From NCBI GenBank assembly GCA_964460605.1, contig CAYWPT010000001.1, forward strand, positions 1-64,000: 64,000 nucleotides of DNA. The letters are read 5' to 3'. The notes under the pieces are model-generated. The model was not told where the DNA came from, made no database searches, and was given only the letters and a program-made list of their open reading frames with translations. Shown here piece by piece: positions 42,716 through 51,074 of this stretch. Origin of the DNA: CAYFJV01 sp964460605 (GTDB lineage Archaea; Nanobdellota; Nanobdellia; Woesearchaeales; GW2011-AR9). The stretch's first letter is position 1. Each line of letters starts with the position of its first letter. The position numbers were made by a program, and so were the translations under genes.

Positions 42716-43429
42716 TTAATGTACATTACACAAAAATTCTGCTAATTGTTGGTATTGTTTAGCAGATCTGCTTCTTGGATAGTGAAATTGTAAAGGCACT
42801 TGATTGTGGACAGATTTTTTTATTTTATTATCTCTATACACATTTGCAATTACATGTGCTCCTAAAATTTCTTCAACTTCTGCTGATGCCATTTCATGAC
42901 TTCCAAACCAAGAACTCATATTCAATAAAACTCCAGGGATAGTATTATGCATAGAACGTGCTAATTCAATAGATTTTACAGCTTCCATCAAACTACTATT
43001 AGTTGGGTTTACCACAGTTAAAGCTTCGTCTGTGTGCTCTAAAATCTTTTTGAGATCTTCTCCTAATCCAGAGGGAGCATCAACTAAAACAAAGTCCGCA
43101 AGACCATTGAGATGGTCAAATATTTTTCCCAATTTTTCTTGATCTGTGTTTTTGAAAATATTGTATGAACTTGAAGCTGGGATAAAAGCTAAACCAGAAT
43201 CATGTGTATGGATAATCTCATGAATAGAATTTTTCTTTTCTAGAAAATGATTAAGACTTGTCTCAGCATCAATTAGTCCTAAGTGTAAACCAATATTTGG
43301 AGTTACAAGATTAGCGTCAACGATAAGCACACTTTTTCCATGATTCATCAAAGCATGCGCCAGATTGATTGTAGAAGTGGTCTTTCCAACTCCCCCTTTA
43401 CCAGAAATTAATGCAATAAATCTTGTCAT
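42716..43429 (-). CDS. ParA/MinD-family ATPase
   Basis: A 237-aa ATPase with the deviant Walker A GKGGVGKTTSTINLA and the Asp/Ala signatures DFVLVDAPSGLG. It is related to MinD/ParA proteins that position chromosomes or division components using membrane or DNA binding. No C-terminal amphipathic MinD helix is obvious. It precedes a small membrane-protein gene that could be a partner. Exact process unknown. Confidence 0.85.
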   Translation of the reverse strand: MTRFIALISGKGGVGKTTSTINLAHALMNHGKSVLIVDANLVTPNIGLHLGLIDAETSLNHFLEKKNSIHEIIHTHDSGLAFIPASSSYNIFKNTDQEKLGKIFDHLNGLADFVLVDAPSGLGEDLKKILEHTDEALTVVNPTNSSLMEAVKSIELARSMHNTIPGVLLNMSSWFGSHEMASAEVEEILGAHVIANVYRDNKIKKSVHNQVPLQFHYPRSRSAKQYQQLAEFLCNVH

Positions 43430-43490
43430 CTATCTTACCTCAAGAATAATAGAAACAATATCTGTATTTATACTTTACTATAACAAAGGA

Positions 43491-43997
43491 TTACTCTTCT
43501 TCTTTTACAAATCCAAGAAGCTTCTTAGAATAATGGAAATATTGATGTACAAAATATTCACAAGTCTCTAAACTATCAATGTTGATCGCACAGGTCCTAT
43601 CTTCTAGATGAAATAACATGCCCACATGTCTTCTATATTCATTGATTTTCTCATAATCTTTTTTAAGAAGATCTTTAAGGAAGAAATAAAAGTTTAAGAA
43701 TTTCAACATTTCCTTATCTTCTTCAAAAACTTCAGATAATTTTGTTGCTTTGAGAGCTGGACTTTTTGGAATTCTATCAATTTTATCATTCTCTTTAGCT
43801 CTAATCATATGTGAATGAATAAGAATGTCATAAAAGCTTACAAAACGTAAAACTGCATTTCTTAAAACGTCGGTAGTCCTCGTATATTTTAGACTTACAT
43901 AAATAATGTGTTCAACACGCTTCAGTTCTTCTCTGCTTTCAAAAAAATACTCTTCTACTGTTGTATATTCTTCCATTGATAGTTTATCCCCATACAC
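43491..43997 (-). CDS. Helical hypothetical protein
   Basis: A 168-aa all-helical protein, rich in Lys, Glu and aromatics, with a C-terminal Cys pair. It has the same general layout as the neighbouring 137-aa protein and resembles archaeal protein families whose helical bundles begin with a long conserved helix (family inferred by memory of similar sequences). It follows that gene by 18 bp. Confidence 0.5.
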   Translation of the reverse strand: MYGDKLSMEEYTTVEEYFFESREELKRVEHIIYVSLKYTRTTDVLRNAVLRFVSFYDILIHSHMIRAKENDKIDRIPKSPALKATKLSEVFEEDKEMLKFLNFYFFLKDLLKKDYEKINEYRRHVGMLFHLEDRTCAINIDSLETCEYFVHQYFHYSKKLLGFVKEEE

Positions 43998-44015
43998 CCC
44001 TACTACTACACTGTT

Positions 44016-44429
44016 TTACTTCCCTAATGATTGTTTTGTAGTGGCCAACGTATTTAGGTAATTTTGAAGTAAATCTACAGAAAGTACTTGAACTTTATAA
44101 TTGTTTTTACATATCACATAAGATTCTCCTCTTTTGAAGCTGAAAAGGTCGTTATCTTTCGCATATTTGAGTTCTTTGAGTGATGTAAATACTTCTTGAA
44201 ATTCCGAAGATTTTTCGGATAATTTAGGCACTGAGGAATCTTTGATTCCTTGTGCAGAAAATATTTCATTTTCTTGCACTTCAGAGAGGTCCCTACTTGC
44301 AGCTTCTAAATGGTTAATTATTTCCAAAAATAACTTCACTTCTTTGACTAAAGGATAGGTTTTGTTCAAAAGATAATCAGCATAAGCTAGCCTCTTTTCT
44401 ATCCTTTCATTAATGGGAAGATCATCCAT
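44016..44429 (-). CDS. Helical hypothetical protein carrying the palindromic element
   Basis: A 137-aa helical protein: YADYLLNKTYPLVKEVKLFL resembles the TYPLV-type helix of related archaeal proteins. The middle (AQGIKDSSVPKLSEKSSEF) is encoded by two tandem hairpins, suggesting a sequence inserted into a linker. Function unknown. It is divergent in role from NAC but lies 44 bp downstream of it on the same strand. Confidence 0.5.
   Translation of the reverse strand: MDDLPINERIEKRLAYADYLLNKTYPLVKEVKLFLEIINHLEAASRDLSEVQENEIFSAQGIKDSSVPKLSEKSSEFQEVFTSLKELKYAKDNDLFSFKRGESYVICKNNYKVQVLSVDLLQNYLNTLATTKQSLGK
44203..44255. repeat. Tandem hairpins inside a hypothetical gene
   Basis: TCCGAA-GATTT-TTCGGA (44203-44219) and GCAC-TG-AGGAATC-TTT-GATTCCT-T-GTGC (44228-44255) stand in tandem. 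In the coding direction the second reads AQGIKDSS with the loop codon AAA in frame, matching the eL14 copy. The GCACTG and CTTTG cores are shared with 47414-47443. Confidence 0.6.
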
Positions 44430-44473
44430 AGTGCTTAAAATAAGTTAATAGATAAAAAGAATTAGGCTATAAA

Positions 44474-44833
44474 TTACTTATTGGAGTTTTGATCAAAATG
44501 CATTATTGCTTCTGCTAAATCACCGTTATGTTCCTCGATAGCGGTTTTAGCTTCTTCTTCGGAAATGTTTGCTTGTTCCATAACAGTTTGCACATCATCT
44601 GCTGAGATTTCAGGCCTAGTATCTAATGATCTCTCTTGAGCTTCTCCTACAATTTGGTAGGTATGTTGACCCATCATATTTACTTTAGAGACTTGAGGGT
44701 TTAAAATCACTAATTCTTTGTCTGCAGTCCTAATGATTACTTCAGTAGCAGGGATTTCTACTTGTTTGATACCCATCTGTTTCATCATTTGTTGAACTTT
44801 CTTTTGACTCATTCCTGGAAACATTTTTTTCAC
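44474..44833 (-). CDS. nac: Nascent polypeptide-associated complex protein
   Basis: A 119-aa archaeal NAC: MFPGMSQKKVQQMMKQMGIK, a central beta-barrel dimerisation region, and a C-terminal UBA domain (DDVQTVMEQANISEEEAKTA). It forms a homodimer on the ribosome and protects nascent chains. Its ATG directly follows the Sec61beta stop, linking two targeting factors. Confidence 0.95.
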   Translation of the reverse strand: MKKMFPGMSQKKVQQMMKQMGIKQVEIPATEVIIRTADKELVILNPQVSKVNMMGQHTYQIVGEAQERSLDTRPEISADDVQTVMEQANISEEEAKTAIEEHNGDLAEAIMHFDQNSNK

Positions 44834-45007
44834 CTACTGAAGAAAAGACCCACCAATGTAATGAAGTAAAATGACTACTACCCCAACAACAATACAAAGA
44901 ATAACCACAGTATTTGGTGAGAATTTAACCTTTGATACTGAATCTTCAAAATATCTTGTAAGTCCACCTTGCCCTGAAGGCATGTGAATTCTGTTATCTT
45001 TTGCCAT
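44834..45007 (-). CDS. secG: Translocase subunit Sec61beta (SecG)
   Basis: A 57-aa protein from ATG 45007 to TAG 44834: a soluble start (MAKDNRIHMPSGQGGLTRYF) with the conserved MPSGQGGLxRYF motif, then one membrane helix (FSPNTVVILCIVVGVVVILL). This is the archaeal Sec61beta signature. It binds SecY and the ribosome. A TATA box (GTTATATAAA, 45030-45039) lies about 25 bp upstream. Short, so easily missed by automatic calls. NAC follows with no gap. Confidence 0.92.
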   Translation of the reverse strand: MAKDNRIHMPSGQGGLTRYFEDSVSKVKFSPNTVVILCIVVGVVVILLHYIGGSFLQ

Positions 45008-45080
45008 AATTGCTTAAATTAGTATTCTGTTTATATAACTTTTGGAGCCTAAAGTTTAAAAATGGGCTTGATTATAAGAT

Positions 45081-45459
45081 AGTGTTAGTGGTAGTAGGGA
45101 GCTCACGGGCATTTATGTCTGAGGAAAGTCCACCCACCGCGAAAAGTGACTTTGTGTAAGCAAAGGGAGAGAAATCTCTGGCTCTGGCGAAGAAACGACA
45201 CGTCCTTTGAAATGGTACTTAGAAATCTATGATCTCTTGTACCCTAGAAATTTTTAATTTCTAGAGGAATGATAATAATGGCGAAGCTTTTTTCAATGAA
45301 AAGCAAGTTAAATTTTTGACGTCTTCAAAGGGATCGATGAAACGGCGAAACCTCACTGGTGCAAGTCATTGTGACGCATAGTAGAATGCTTCCACAGCTT
45401 ATCGACAAGTTTTACTTGTTTTGGAGCTGACAGAAGGTGGCTTATGCTGCCCTAACACT
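45081..45459 (+). ncRNA. rnpB: RNase P RNA
   Basis: The 5' end AGTGTTAG pairs with 3' CTAACACT to form P1. The conserved GAGGAAAGTCC stands at 45121-45131 and ACAGAAGGTGGCTTAT near 45430-45445, the universal core regions. The ~379-nt length fits an archaeal type A RNA. It ends in a T run at 45459-45463. A TATA-like GTTTAAAAAT (45054-45063) lies about 20-25 bp upstream. It cleaves tRNA leaders with Rpp29 (rnp1) and other proteins. Confidence 0.93.
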
Positions 45460-45461
45460 TT

Positions 45462-46133
45462 TTACTTCAATAATCGCAACATTTCTTTTTTGTGCCCTGC
45501 ACCAACTACAGCCAAGATTGATTCCTCGGGATATTTCTCTCTTAAAGCTTTCAATTTCTTCACCATATAGACATTTCTATCAGCGATTATCGTCTTATAA
45601 ATTGATGGATACCTTTTTTCAACATGTTCAATCATTTTGTCAATAAGTTCATCTTCAGGAACTTTGCTTAAGTCAAAATTCATGTCAAAACCAAGATCAC
45701 TGACGACTTTTTTACGTCTAAAAACACCATTGAAAATATCAACTACAAATCTCCATCTCTCTGTCCAAGTTAAACGTTTAGAAAAGTTACGCAAAGTGAT
45801 TTCAATAGGTTGATCAATGAGCATTATCTTTAATTTGTGTTTATGAGCAGTAGCTAAAGCCATTTTCATCTCTGAGCCAGGTTTTACACCAACCATCTCG
45901 CCGAGTTTCTCTTGTACATACTGTCCAATTTTAGCAAAAATAAATCCTTTAAGTCCAATGTAACGAATCTCACGCAAGCCAATCTTTCTTTTTTGTTTAG
46001 AAGTTAAAGCTCGAGCCCTATTCATATCTAGCTCTACCGCTACAATATCTGGTAAATTCTCTTCTATTTCTCGTTTTATCTTACGAACGCTCTCTTTACT
46101 GATGTGGGATGTTCCAAGGATTTTTATGATCAT
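45462..46133 (-). CDS. TraB/PrgY-family protein
   Basis: A 223-aa protein with N-terminal LGTSHISKESV and C-terminal VVGAGHKKEML, the paired GTxH/GxGH motifs of the TraB superfamily, which may be proteases or pheromone-inhibiting proteins. The membrane helices found in longer archaeal homologues are absent. Its stop lies next to the RNase P RNA terminator, converging. Activity uncertain. Confidence 0.75.
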   Translation of the reverse strand: MIIKILGTSHISKESVRKIKREIEENLPDIVAVELDMNRARALTSKQKRKIGLREIRYIGLKGFIFAKIGQYVQEKLGEMVGVKPGSEMKMALATAHKHKLKIMLIDQPIEITLRNFSKRLTWTERWRFVVDIFNGVFRRKKVVSDLGFDMNFDLSKVPEDELIDKMIEHVEKRYPSIYKTIIADRNVYMVKKLKALREKYPEESILAVVGAGHKKEMLRLLK

Positions 46134-46201
46134 TTGAGCTTAAATCATGGAAAACTATATAAAGCTACTTCCCTTTTCTTTTTGCTGGTGAGGTGGAGTA
46201 T

Positions 46202-46474
46202 ATGCTAAAAATGAAAAAAATATCCCATACCTATGACTTAAAAGTCTTTACAGATAATGGGGAATATTTCGGTGACATAGAGGATAGTATCATCCAAGGA
46301 AACAGAGTGTTTGGTTGGAAAATTAAATCTACTAAAAACTCATTCTTAAGCAAAATTTTAGGAAATGCAAAAGGAGTGATTGTCCCACATCAATTAGTGA
46401 AAGCTGTTGGTGATATCTTAATTATTTCAAAAACAGCAATTCCAACAGGAAATAGAGATGCTGGTGAGGAATAA
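46202..46474 (+). CDS. PRC-barrel domain protein
   Basis: A 90-aa protein with the PRC-barrel beta fold: KISHTYDLKVFTDNGEYFGD and GVIVPHQLVKAVGDILIISK. These domains bind RNA or membrane-linked complexes (in archaea often with cell-division or ribosome-assembly proteins). ATG 46202 is chosen over the GTG at 46193 because GAGGTG lies about 6 nt before it. Confidence 0.7.
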   Translation: MLKMKKISHTYDLKVFTDNGEYFGDIEDSIIQGNRVFGWKIKSTKNSFLSKILGNAKGVIVPHQLVKAVGDILIISKTAIPTGNRDAGEE

Positions 46475-46570
46475 GAAAAAATGAAATTTTGCTATGAAAA
46501 GTGTTATAAAGATTTGTTGCAGTTTAATATGCTACAAGGCAACATTGGTGAAGAAGAATTACCTTTTCGT

Positions 46571-46990
46571 TTAGCTGCCTAGATTTTTTTTAAACATCTT
46601 TATTTCTTTTTTTGAATTAAAATGAAGAACATGTTTCTGATTTTCACTTACAATATAAGCACCAAGTAAATGATGATCAAAAGAACTTTTCTTGACATCC
46701 TTTAAATAAACTTTTTCTTTTTTAACTTTACCATTAAGATTTTTGTGTATATGTAAATGGCTACCCTTGATGTGATAAGCTTCTTCAAATATAAATATCT
46801 TTTCGACAAATGCTCTTACAATCAAATACAAAGCCAAGAAACTTAAAACAACAAGAAGTGCAGGGAATACTTCTCTTTGAAAATATAAAAGCATTAGAAA
46901 GAAGATTAATAGTGATAATAATAAAACAATATATTCCTCTAAAATTCTCATTGGATTATCTTTGTGAGATATCTTCCAGGAATAAGCCAT
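46571..46990 (-). CDS. Membrane protein with PH-like cytoplasmic domain
   Basis: A 139-aa protein with two N-terminal helices (about 18-60) and a C-terminal ~70-residue domain (EEAYHIKGSHLHIHKNLNGK) resembling a YdbT/PH-like fold. His-rich. Function unknown. It is 4 bp downstream of the basic membrane protein, so probably in its transcript. Confidence 0.55.
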   Translation of the reverse strand: MAYSWKISHKDNPMRILEEYIVLLLSLLIFFLMLLYFQREVFPALLVVLSFLALYLIVRAFVEKIFIFEEAYHIKGSHLHIHKNLNGKVKKEKVYLKDVKKSSFDHHLLGAYIVSENQKHVLHFNSKKEIKMFKKNLGS

Positions 46991-46994
46991 TCGC

Positions 46995-47390
46995 TTACCT
47001 CCTAACTACTCTAATTGGTGCTTTAGCCATACTAATTAAAGCCGCAAAGAACATTAACAAGAATGCCAGTAAGAATGCCATCCCAAATTTAAGACTTTGA
47101 GGGAACACCCAATAAATAGTAATCAAAAGTCCAAGAATTGCAGTTAACATGAAGCTAGTTGGTAATTGTACTGCTTGCCAATCTGTAAATACTTTTCTTG
47201 TATCTCTTCTTTGACGATGGGCTGCTTTTTTCAAACTGCTTTTCCTTCTTGTAGCTTTTCTCTTAATCAGAGATTTTCTTTTAGCAGTTTTCTTCTTGGC
47301 AACTTTTCTTTTAGAAGAAGATTTTCTTTTAGTTGTCCTTTTTTTAGAAGCACTTTTTCTACTAAATTTCTTAGCTTTACGTTTAGCCAT
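46995..47390 (-). CDS. Lys/Arg-rich tailed membrane protein
   Basis: The first ~65 residues are Lys/Ser/Arg repeats (KKFSRKSASKKRTTKRKSSS) resembling a histone H1 tail. They are followed by a short linker and two membrane helices (TSFMLTAILGLLITIYWVFP and the next). A basic cytoplasmic tail on a membrane anchor could bind DNA or RNA near the membrane, but this is inferred. No family recognised. Confidence 0.6.
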   Translation of the reverse strand: MAKRKAKKFSRKSASKKRTTKRKSSSKRKVAKKKTAKRKSLIKRKATRRKSSLKKAAHRQRRDTRKVFTDWQAVQLPTSFMLTAILGLLITIYWVFPQSLKFGMAFLLAFLLMFFAALISMAKAPIRVVRR

Positions 47391-47413
47391 TTTATACCTT
47401 TATTTTTAAAATA

Positions 47414-47469
47414 GGCACTGAAAATCTTTGATTTTCATTAGCCATACTGGAATGATTATTTTTCAGTAT
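47414..47469. repeat. Tandem intergenic hairpins
   Basis: GGC-ac-TGAAAATC-TTT-GATTTTCA-tta-GCC (47414-47443) is followed by ATACTG-(14 nt)-CAGTAT (47444-47469), which reaches the trpS stop codon. The first shares the GGCACTGA..ATCTTTGATT sequence with 44228-44255 and the ATC-TTT-GAT frame with 35665-35695. Confidence 0.6.
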
Positions 47470-48566
47470 AAAAACTTATCGACTTGTTTAGCTGCTTTTG
47501 CACGTTTCTTTTGGTGCTGATCCAAAAATGTGTTTATTTGTTCAATAAGAATAGCTTTTAATTCACCAGACAATAACTTTCCTTTTTTGTAATCATCATG
47601 AATATTTTTTAACTTTTTATCATCTTCTTCAAAATAACGTAACCATTGGTAAGCAATATCAATATCTGGGTTTCCTCCTTTCTTTCTATGTTCTTCTACA
47701 GTTACTTGTCCACCGGAGAAAGCATACTTATTGATTTTCTTTTTCACAGTTTTAGCATTATCTGTTGTTAAGATTGCTTGATGCGCAGTGCTTGAGCTCA
47801 TTTTTCCTTTCATACCAACTAAAGGTGGCATAAATTTAGAATGTAAAATCGCAGGTTTATGGTGACCTAATTTTTCAATAACATCTCTACTAATTCTAAA
47901 GTGCGGATCTTGATCTACTCCAAGTGGGATTAAACAAGGTTGTTTTTTCCCTGAGATTACATTTGGTAAAAATGCAGGAACTGTTTGCATTGCAGTATAA
48001 AAAATACTTCCAATGTTATTTGAATCTTTAAAACCAAAAGCTGATTTAACTGTTGAAAAAGTGATTTTTTTTGCGACCTTAATAGCTTCAGGATAAAGTA
48101 AATTTGCATGCTTAGTATCTACAATAAAATGTGTTTTTTTAGGGTTAAAACCTAGAGCGATTACATCAAGCATATTTTCGTGTAACCATTTTTGAATCTC
48201 ACCATAAGACTTATTTTTGAATAAGAATTTTTCATCATCAGTAAATTGGAACCATACATCTACGTCAAACTTTTCTTGAAGCCATTGAGTAAATCTCCAA
48301 GTTCCGATATGCCCAAGATGAATTGGTCCTGAAGGTCCACAACCAGTGTATAGAAAGAATTTGTTGCCTTTTTCATATTCATCTAAAAGCCATTTAATGT
48401 CTCTATGTGCAAAAAAAATACCTCGTCTGAGATAAGGGTGTACTTCACCTGCAATCTTCTTTATTCTCTTTAAATCAGAAGGAGTGAGTTTTTTTATTCC
48501 GAAGTCTTTTATGAGCTTATCATAATCAACATTCCCTTCAACCTCATAAGGATTCACCTTTGCCAC
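47463..48566 (-). CDS. trpS: Tryptophan-tRNA ligase
   Basis: A 367-aa class I synthetase of archaeal/eukaryal type: HLGH version of the HIGH motif in CGPSGPIHLGHIGTW, Trp-recognition region VWFQFTDDEKF, and KMSSS in VGMKGKMSSSTAH. It charges tRNA-Trp. TATA-like AATATAAAGG lies 22-31 bp upstream. Confidence 0.96.
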   Translation of the reverse strand: MAKVNPYEVEGNVDYDKLIKDFGIKKLTPSDLKRIKKIAGEVHPYLRRGIFFAHRDIKWLLDEYEKGNKFFLYTGCGPSGPIHLGHIGTWRFTQWLQEKFDVDVWFQFTDDEKFLFKNKSYGEIQKWLHENMLDVIALGFNPKKTHFIVDTKHANLLYPEAIKVAKKITFSTVKSAFGFKDSNNIGSIFYTAMQTVPAFLPNVISGKKQPCLIPLGVDQDPHFRISRDVIEKLGHHKPAILHSKFMPPLVGMKGKMSSSTAHQAILTTDNAKTVKKKINKYAFSGGQVTVEEHRKKGGNPDIDIAYQWLRYFEEDDKKLKNIHDDYKKGKLLSGELKAILIEQINTFLDQHQKKRAKAAKQVDKFLY

Positions 48567-48703
48567 AGTAATACTTATAAAATGACCTTTATATTTCTAT
48601 CGATATTGAGCAAAATCAGGAGTGGAGAGGGGGTTTAAGCCCTATCACTAATTAGTAACAAAAGGGAGAGAGGATTTATAAATAGGTGTTATATTGAGAT
48701 ACT

Positions 48704-49840
48704 ATGGTAGCTAGAGAGGTAAATAGTGGTACAAATTCTAACAGATCATTGGATTCAGTTACAAAAGGCCCATACAAAGTAATGCATTATTCAGACACAC
48801 ATAATGTAAATAGAATTAAAGAAGCTGTAGGCACAGCCCTAGCATATAATAAACAAGAAGGTTTAGATGCATTTTTCCATACAGGCGATTTTATAGAGGG
48901 AACTGTTGGTGAAGGTGGCCTAGTTGACAGAGTTTTATCAAATACAATTAAAGATAATATCAAAAGTGCAGCAGTTGAACTTTCTCAAAGCTATGATGGG
49001 GCTGAGACAGAAGATATAATGAAAGCTGCTCAAAAATATGGGTTAGCAAAAACTGCAGAAGAATTGGACATCACAAAAATAGTTAATGAAATTAAAGCTG
49101 AATATCATGATAATGCTAAAGAACTAAATAAATTAGTAAAAGAAGGGGTAAAAGTATGTGTAACTTTAGGAAACCATGATTTTAAACTAGCAGTAGATAT
49201 TTTTTCTCAATACGGTATTGAAGTTGTAGATTATAATAAAGGAACAAAATTAGGAGATTTAACAATTAAGGGCGTTACTAATACTTATGAAATGCCAGCA
49301 CTACAACAAATTATGCGTGGTGCTATGGAAATACAAAAAACATATGAAGACACATATAAAGACATTTTTATTAATTATAATGCAGGACACAGTCTAAGCG
49401 AATTGAAAGAAAATGCTAAAAAAGGAGAAAAAAGTCCAGATTTAGAAACTATGATTGCAGAACTTGAAGTAAATGAAACTAAAGAGAGAGAACGTCTTGG
49501 AGAATTAAATGCAGATATCTTACTAACTCATAAACTTCCAAAAAATCAACACGGAACAAATGATATTGTAAAAAATATTGAAGCAAGAACCATTCTTGGC
49601 GGACATATTCATCAACCTGAAAGATATAAAAATAAAAAAGACCCTAGTATTGTTGAATTAAATCCCGGAAACACAGGCGGGTATCTTTTAGAGATTGATG
49701 CTAAAACAGGTCATGTAAATCAAGATAAAATTGGATACATTCCTTTCCAAGATTATGCAAAAGAAATGAAAAAAGAACAAGCAGCAAATAATAATAACAA
49801 TTATGCTAAGGAAAAAAAAGTAACTAAAAAAGAAGCATAG
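48704..49840 (+). CDS. Calcineurin-like metallophosphoesterase
   Basis: A 378-aa protein with metal-binding motifs in order: DTH (31-33) in HYSDTHNVN, GDF near 60, GNHD near 156, and GGHIH near 295 in TILGGHIHQPER. A long, helical insertion separates the motifs. It ends with a Lys-rich tail. Substrate (nucleotide, protein or nucleic acid) unknown. A TATA box TTTATAAATA (48675-48684) about 25 bp upstream indicates an almost leaderless transcript. Confidence 0.88.
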   Translation: MVAREVNSGTNSNRSLDSVTKGPYKVMHYSDTHNVNRIKEAVGTALAYNKQEGLDAFFHTGDFIEGTVGEGGLVDRVLSNTIKDNIKSAAVELSQSYDGAETEDIMKAAQKYGLAKTAEELDITKIVNEIKAEYHDNAKELNKLVKEGVKVCVTLGNHDFKLAVDIFSQYGIEVVDYNKGTKLGDLTIKGVTNTYEMPALQQIMRGAMEIQKTYEDTYKDIFINYNAGHSLSELKENAKKGEKSPDLETMIAELEVNETKERERLGELNADILLTHKLPKNQHGTNDIVKNIEARTILGGHIHQPERYKNKKDPSIVELNPGNTGGYLLEIDAKTGHVNQDKIGYIPFQDYAKEMKKEQAANNNNNYAKEKKVTKKEA

Positions 49841-50956
49841 CTAAAGATCAATAGTAATCTTTTTACTCTTCAAATCAATACCCTTAATTTTACTTTCTTT
49901 TTTCAATTCTGTCTTAATCTCTTGCCATTCTTTACTTTTACGCATCTTTTTAACTATATCTAATAATTGTTGAAGCTGAGCATAGTTCTCATATACTTTT
50001 TCTCCTTTTTCTGTATTAAGTTTAATCTTATCTTCAATCAATTGGATGGATTCCTTTTGTTGTTCAATAATTTTCTTAGCATTGGCTATTTTCTGATCAT
50101 AAGGGGATTGTTTTTCAAAAGGATCAACAGTATCTAAAGCATCATTGTAAGTCTCACACATCTGGTTTACTTCTTTTCCCTCTAATAAAACAGGGGACAT
50201 ACTCTCATCACTAAAAATGAAACCTTTAGTACCACTTAGAGATTTTACTAATTCGTGCAATGATTCGTGTAATGCTTTAATCTCTTTTTCTTGCACTTCA
50301 GCTATCTCTTTTTTGGGGTAGACATCAGCTTTTGCGCAAATTTGTTCAGCGAAGATCCCACCTAAACTCAATTCAGTTGCAAGACATGTAGCTAAATTTC
50401 TCTTCTCACTTTTAGTAATAATTTCTTTTAATTGTTCCAAGCTTGTCTCTTTCCAATTAAATCCTGCAGGTGGCAATTCATATTTTTCCCTAGCTTTAAT
50501 AGTTCTAGATTCCCAAATTTGATTGCCTAAGGTCCCAATAATTTCCCAATCACCATCTGTAATCAACAAATTCCCTTTTGAAAAAAATTCTACAACTAAA
50601 TTATAAATTCTAACATGCCGTATATTATTTTCATAATAAGCAGTCTCTAAAACAAAATACATAATTCTTTCTGAATCAATTTGTTTGATTTCTCGAATAA
50701 ATGCCCCATTGAGATATTTTCTCAGTTGCATACAAAAACCACTTGGTCTAAGCACTGATTTTTTATCTTTTGTAATATTAAGAAATTTTCCAGGAATAAT
50801 TCTCAAAAGTCCCTTGCCTTTTCCTCTAGCATAGTACTGGATAATTAACTCACCCTTATCTGGATGATAAATTTGTGAGATTTTCCCATCTACTAAGAAT
50901 TGTAACTCGTTTACTAGTGCTGCGAGTTCTACAGAAGAGATTGCTTTTTTTGCCAT
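49841..50956 (-). CDS. Short NFACT-N (Rqc2/NEMF-like) protein
   Basis: A 371-aa protein matching the NFACT-N domain, with ISSVELAALVNELQFLVDGK and PPAGFNWKETSLEQLKEIIT, then a coiled segment. Full-length archaeal NFACT proteins (~650 aa) also carry an RNA-binding NFACT-R domain that is missing here. NFACT proteins act in ribosome quality control. NFACT-R could be encoded elsewhere. It starts 47 bp from tRNA-Cys. Confidence 0.8.
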   Translation of the reverse strand: MAKKAISSVELAALVNELQFLVDGKISQIYHPDKGELIIQYYARGKGKGLLRIIPGKFLNITKDKKSVLRPSGFCMQLRKYLNGAFIREIKQIDSERIMYFVLETAYYENNIRHVRIYNLVVEFFSKGNLLITDGDWEIIGTLGNQIWESRTIKAREKYELPPAGFNWKETSLEQLKEIITKSEKRNLATCLATELSLGGIFAEQICAKADVYPKKEIAEVQEKEIKALHESLHELVKSLSGTKGFIFSDESMSPVLLEGKEVNQMCETYNDALDTVDPFEKQSPYDQKIANAKKIIEQQKESIQLIEDKIKLNTEKGEKVYENYAQLQQLLDIVKKMRKSKEWQEIKTELKKESKIKGIDLKSKKITIDL

Positions 50957-51002
50957 ATTCTAAAGAGTATGTATGTATTTAATAAACTTATCAGAAAATA
51001 AG

Positions 51003-51074
51003 AGCGCCTACCCGGATTCGAACCGGGGATACCCGCTTTGCAGGCGGGTGCCTTAACCACTTGACTATAGACGC
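51003..51074 (-). tRNA. tRNA-Cys(GCA)
   Basis: Acceptor arms GCGTCTA and TAGGCGC pair fully (one G-T), with U73 as discriminator, a Cys-tRNA identity feature. The anticodon stem CCCGC/GCGGG encloses CTGCAAA, giving anticodon GCA. T-stem CCCGG/CCGGG has loop TTCGAAT. No CCA is encoded. 72 nt. Confidence 0.95.

Noticed and set aside
46481..46582. Small plus-strand frame MKFCYEKCYKDLLQF... (33 codons)
   Set aside because: Overlaps the next minus-strand gene, has no recognised similarity, and its ribosome-binding site is weak.
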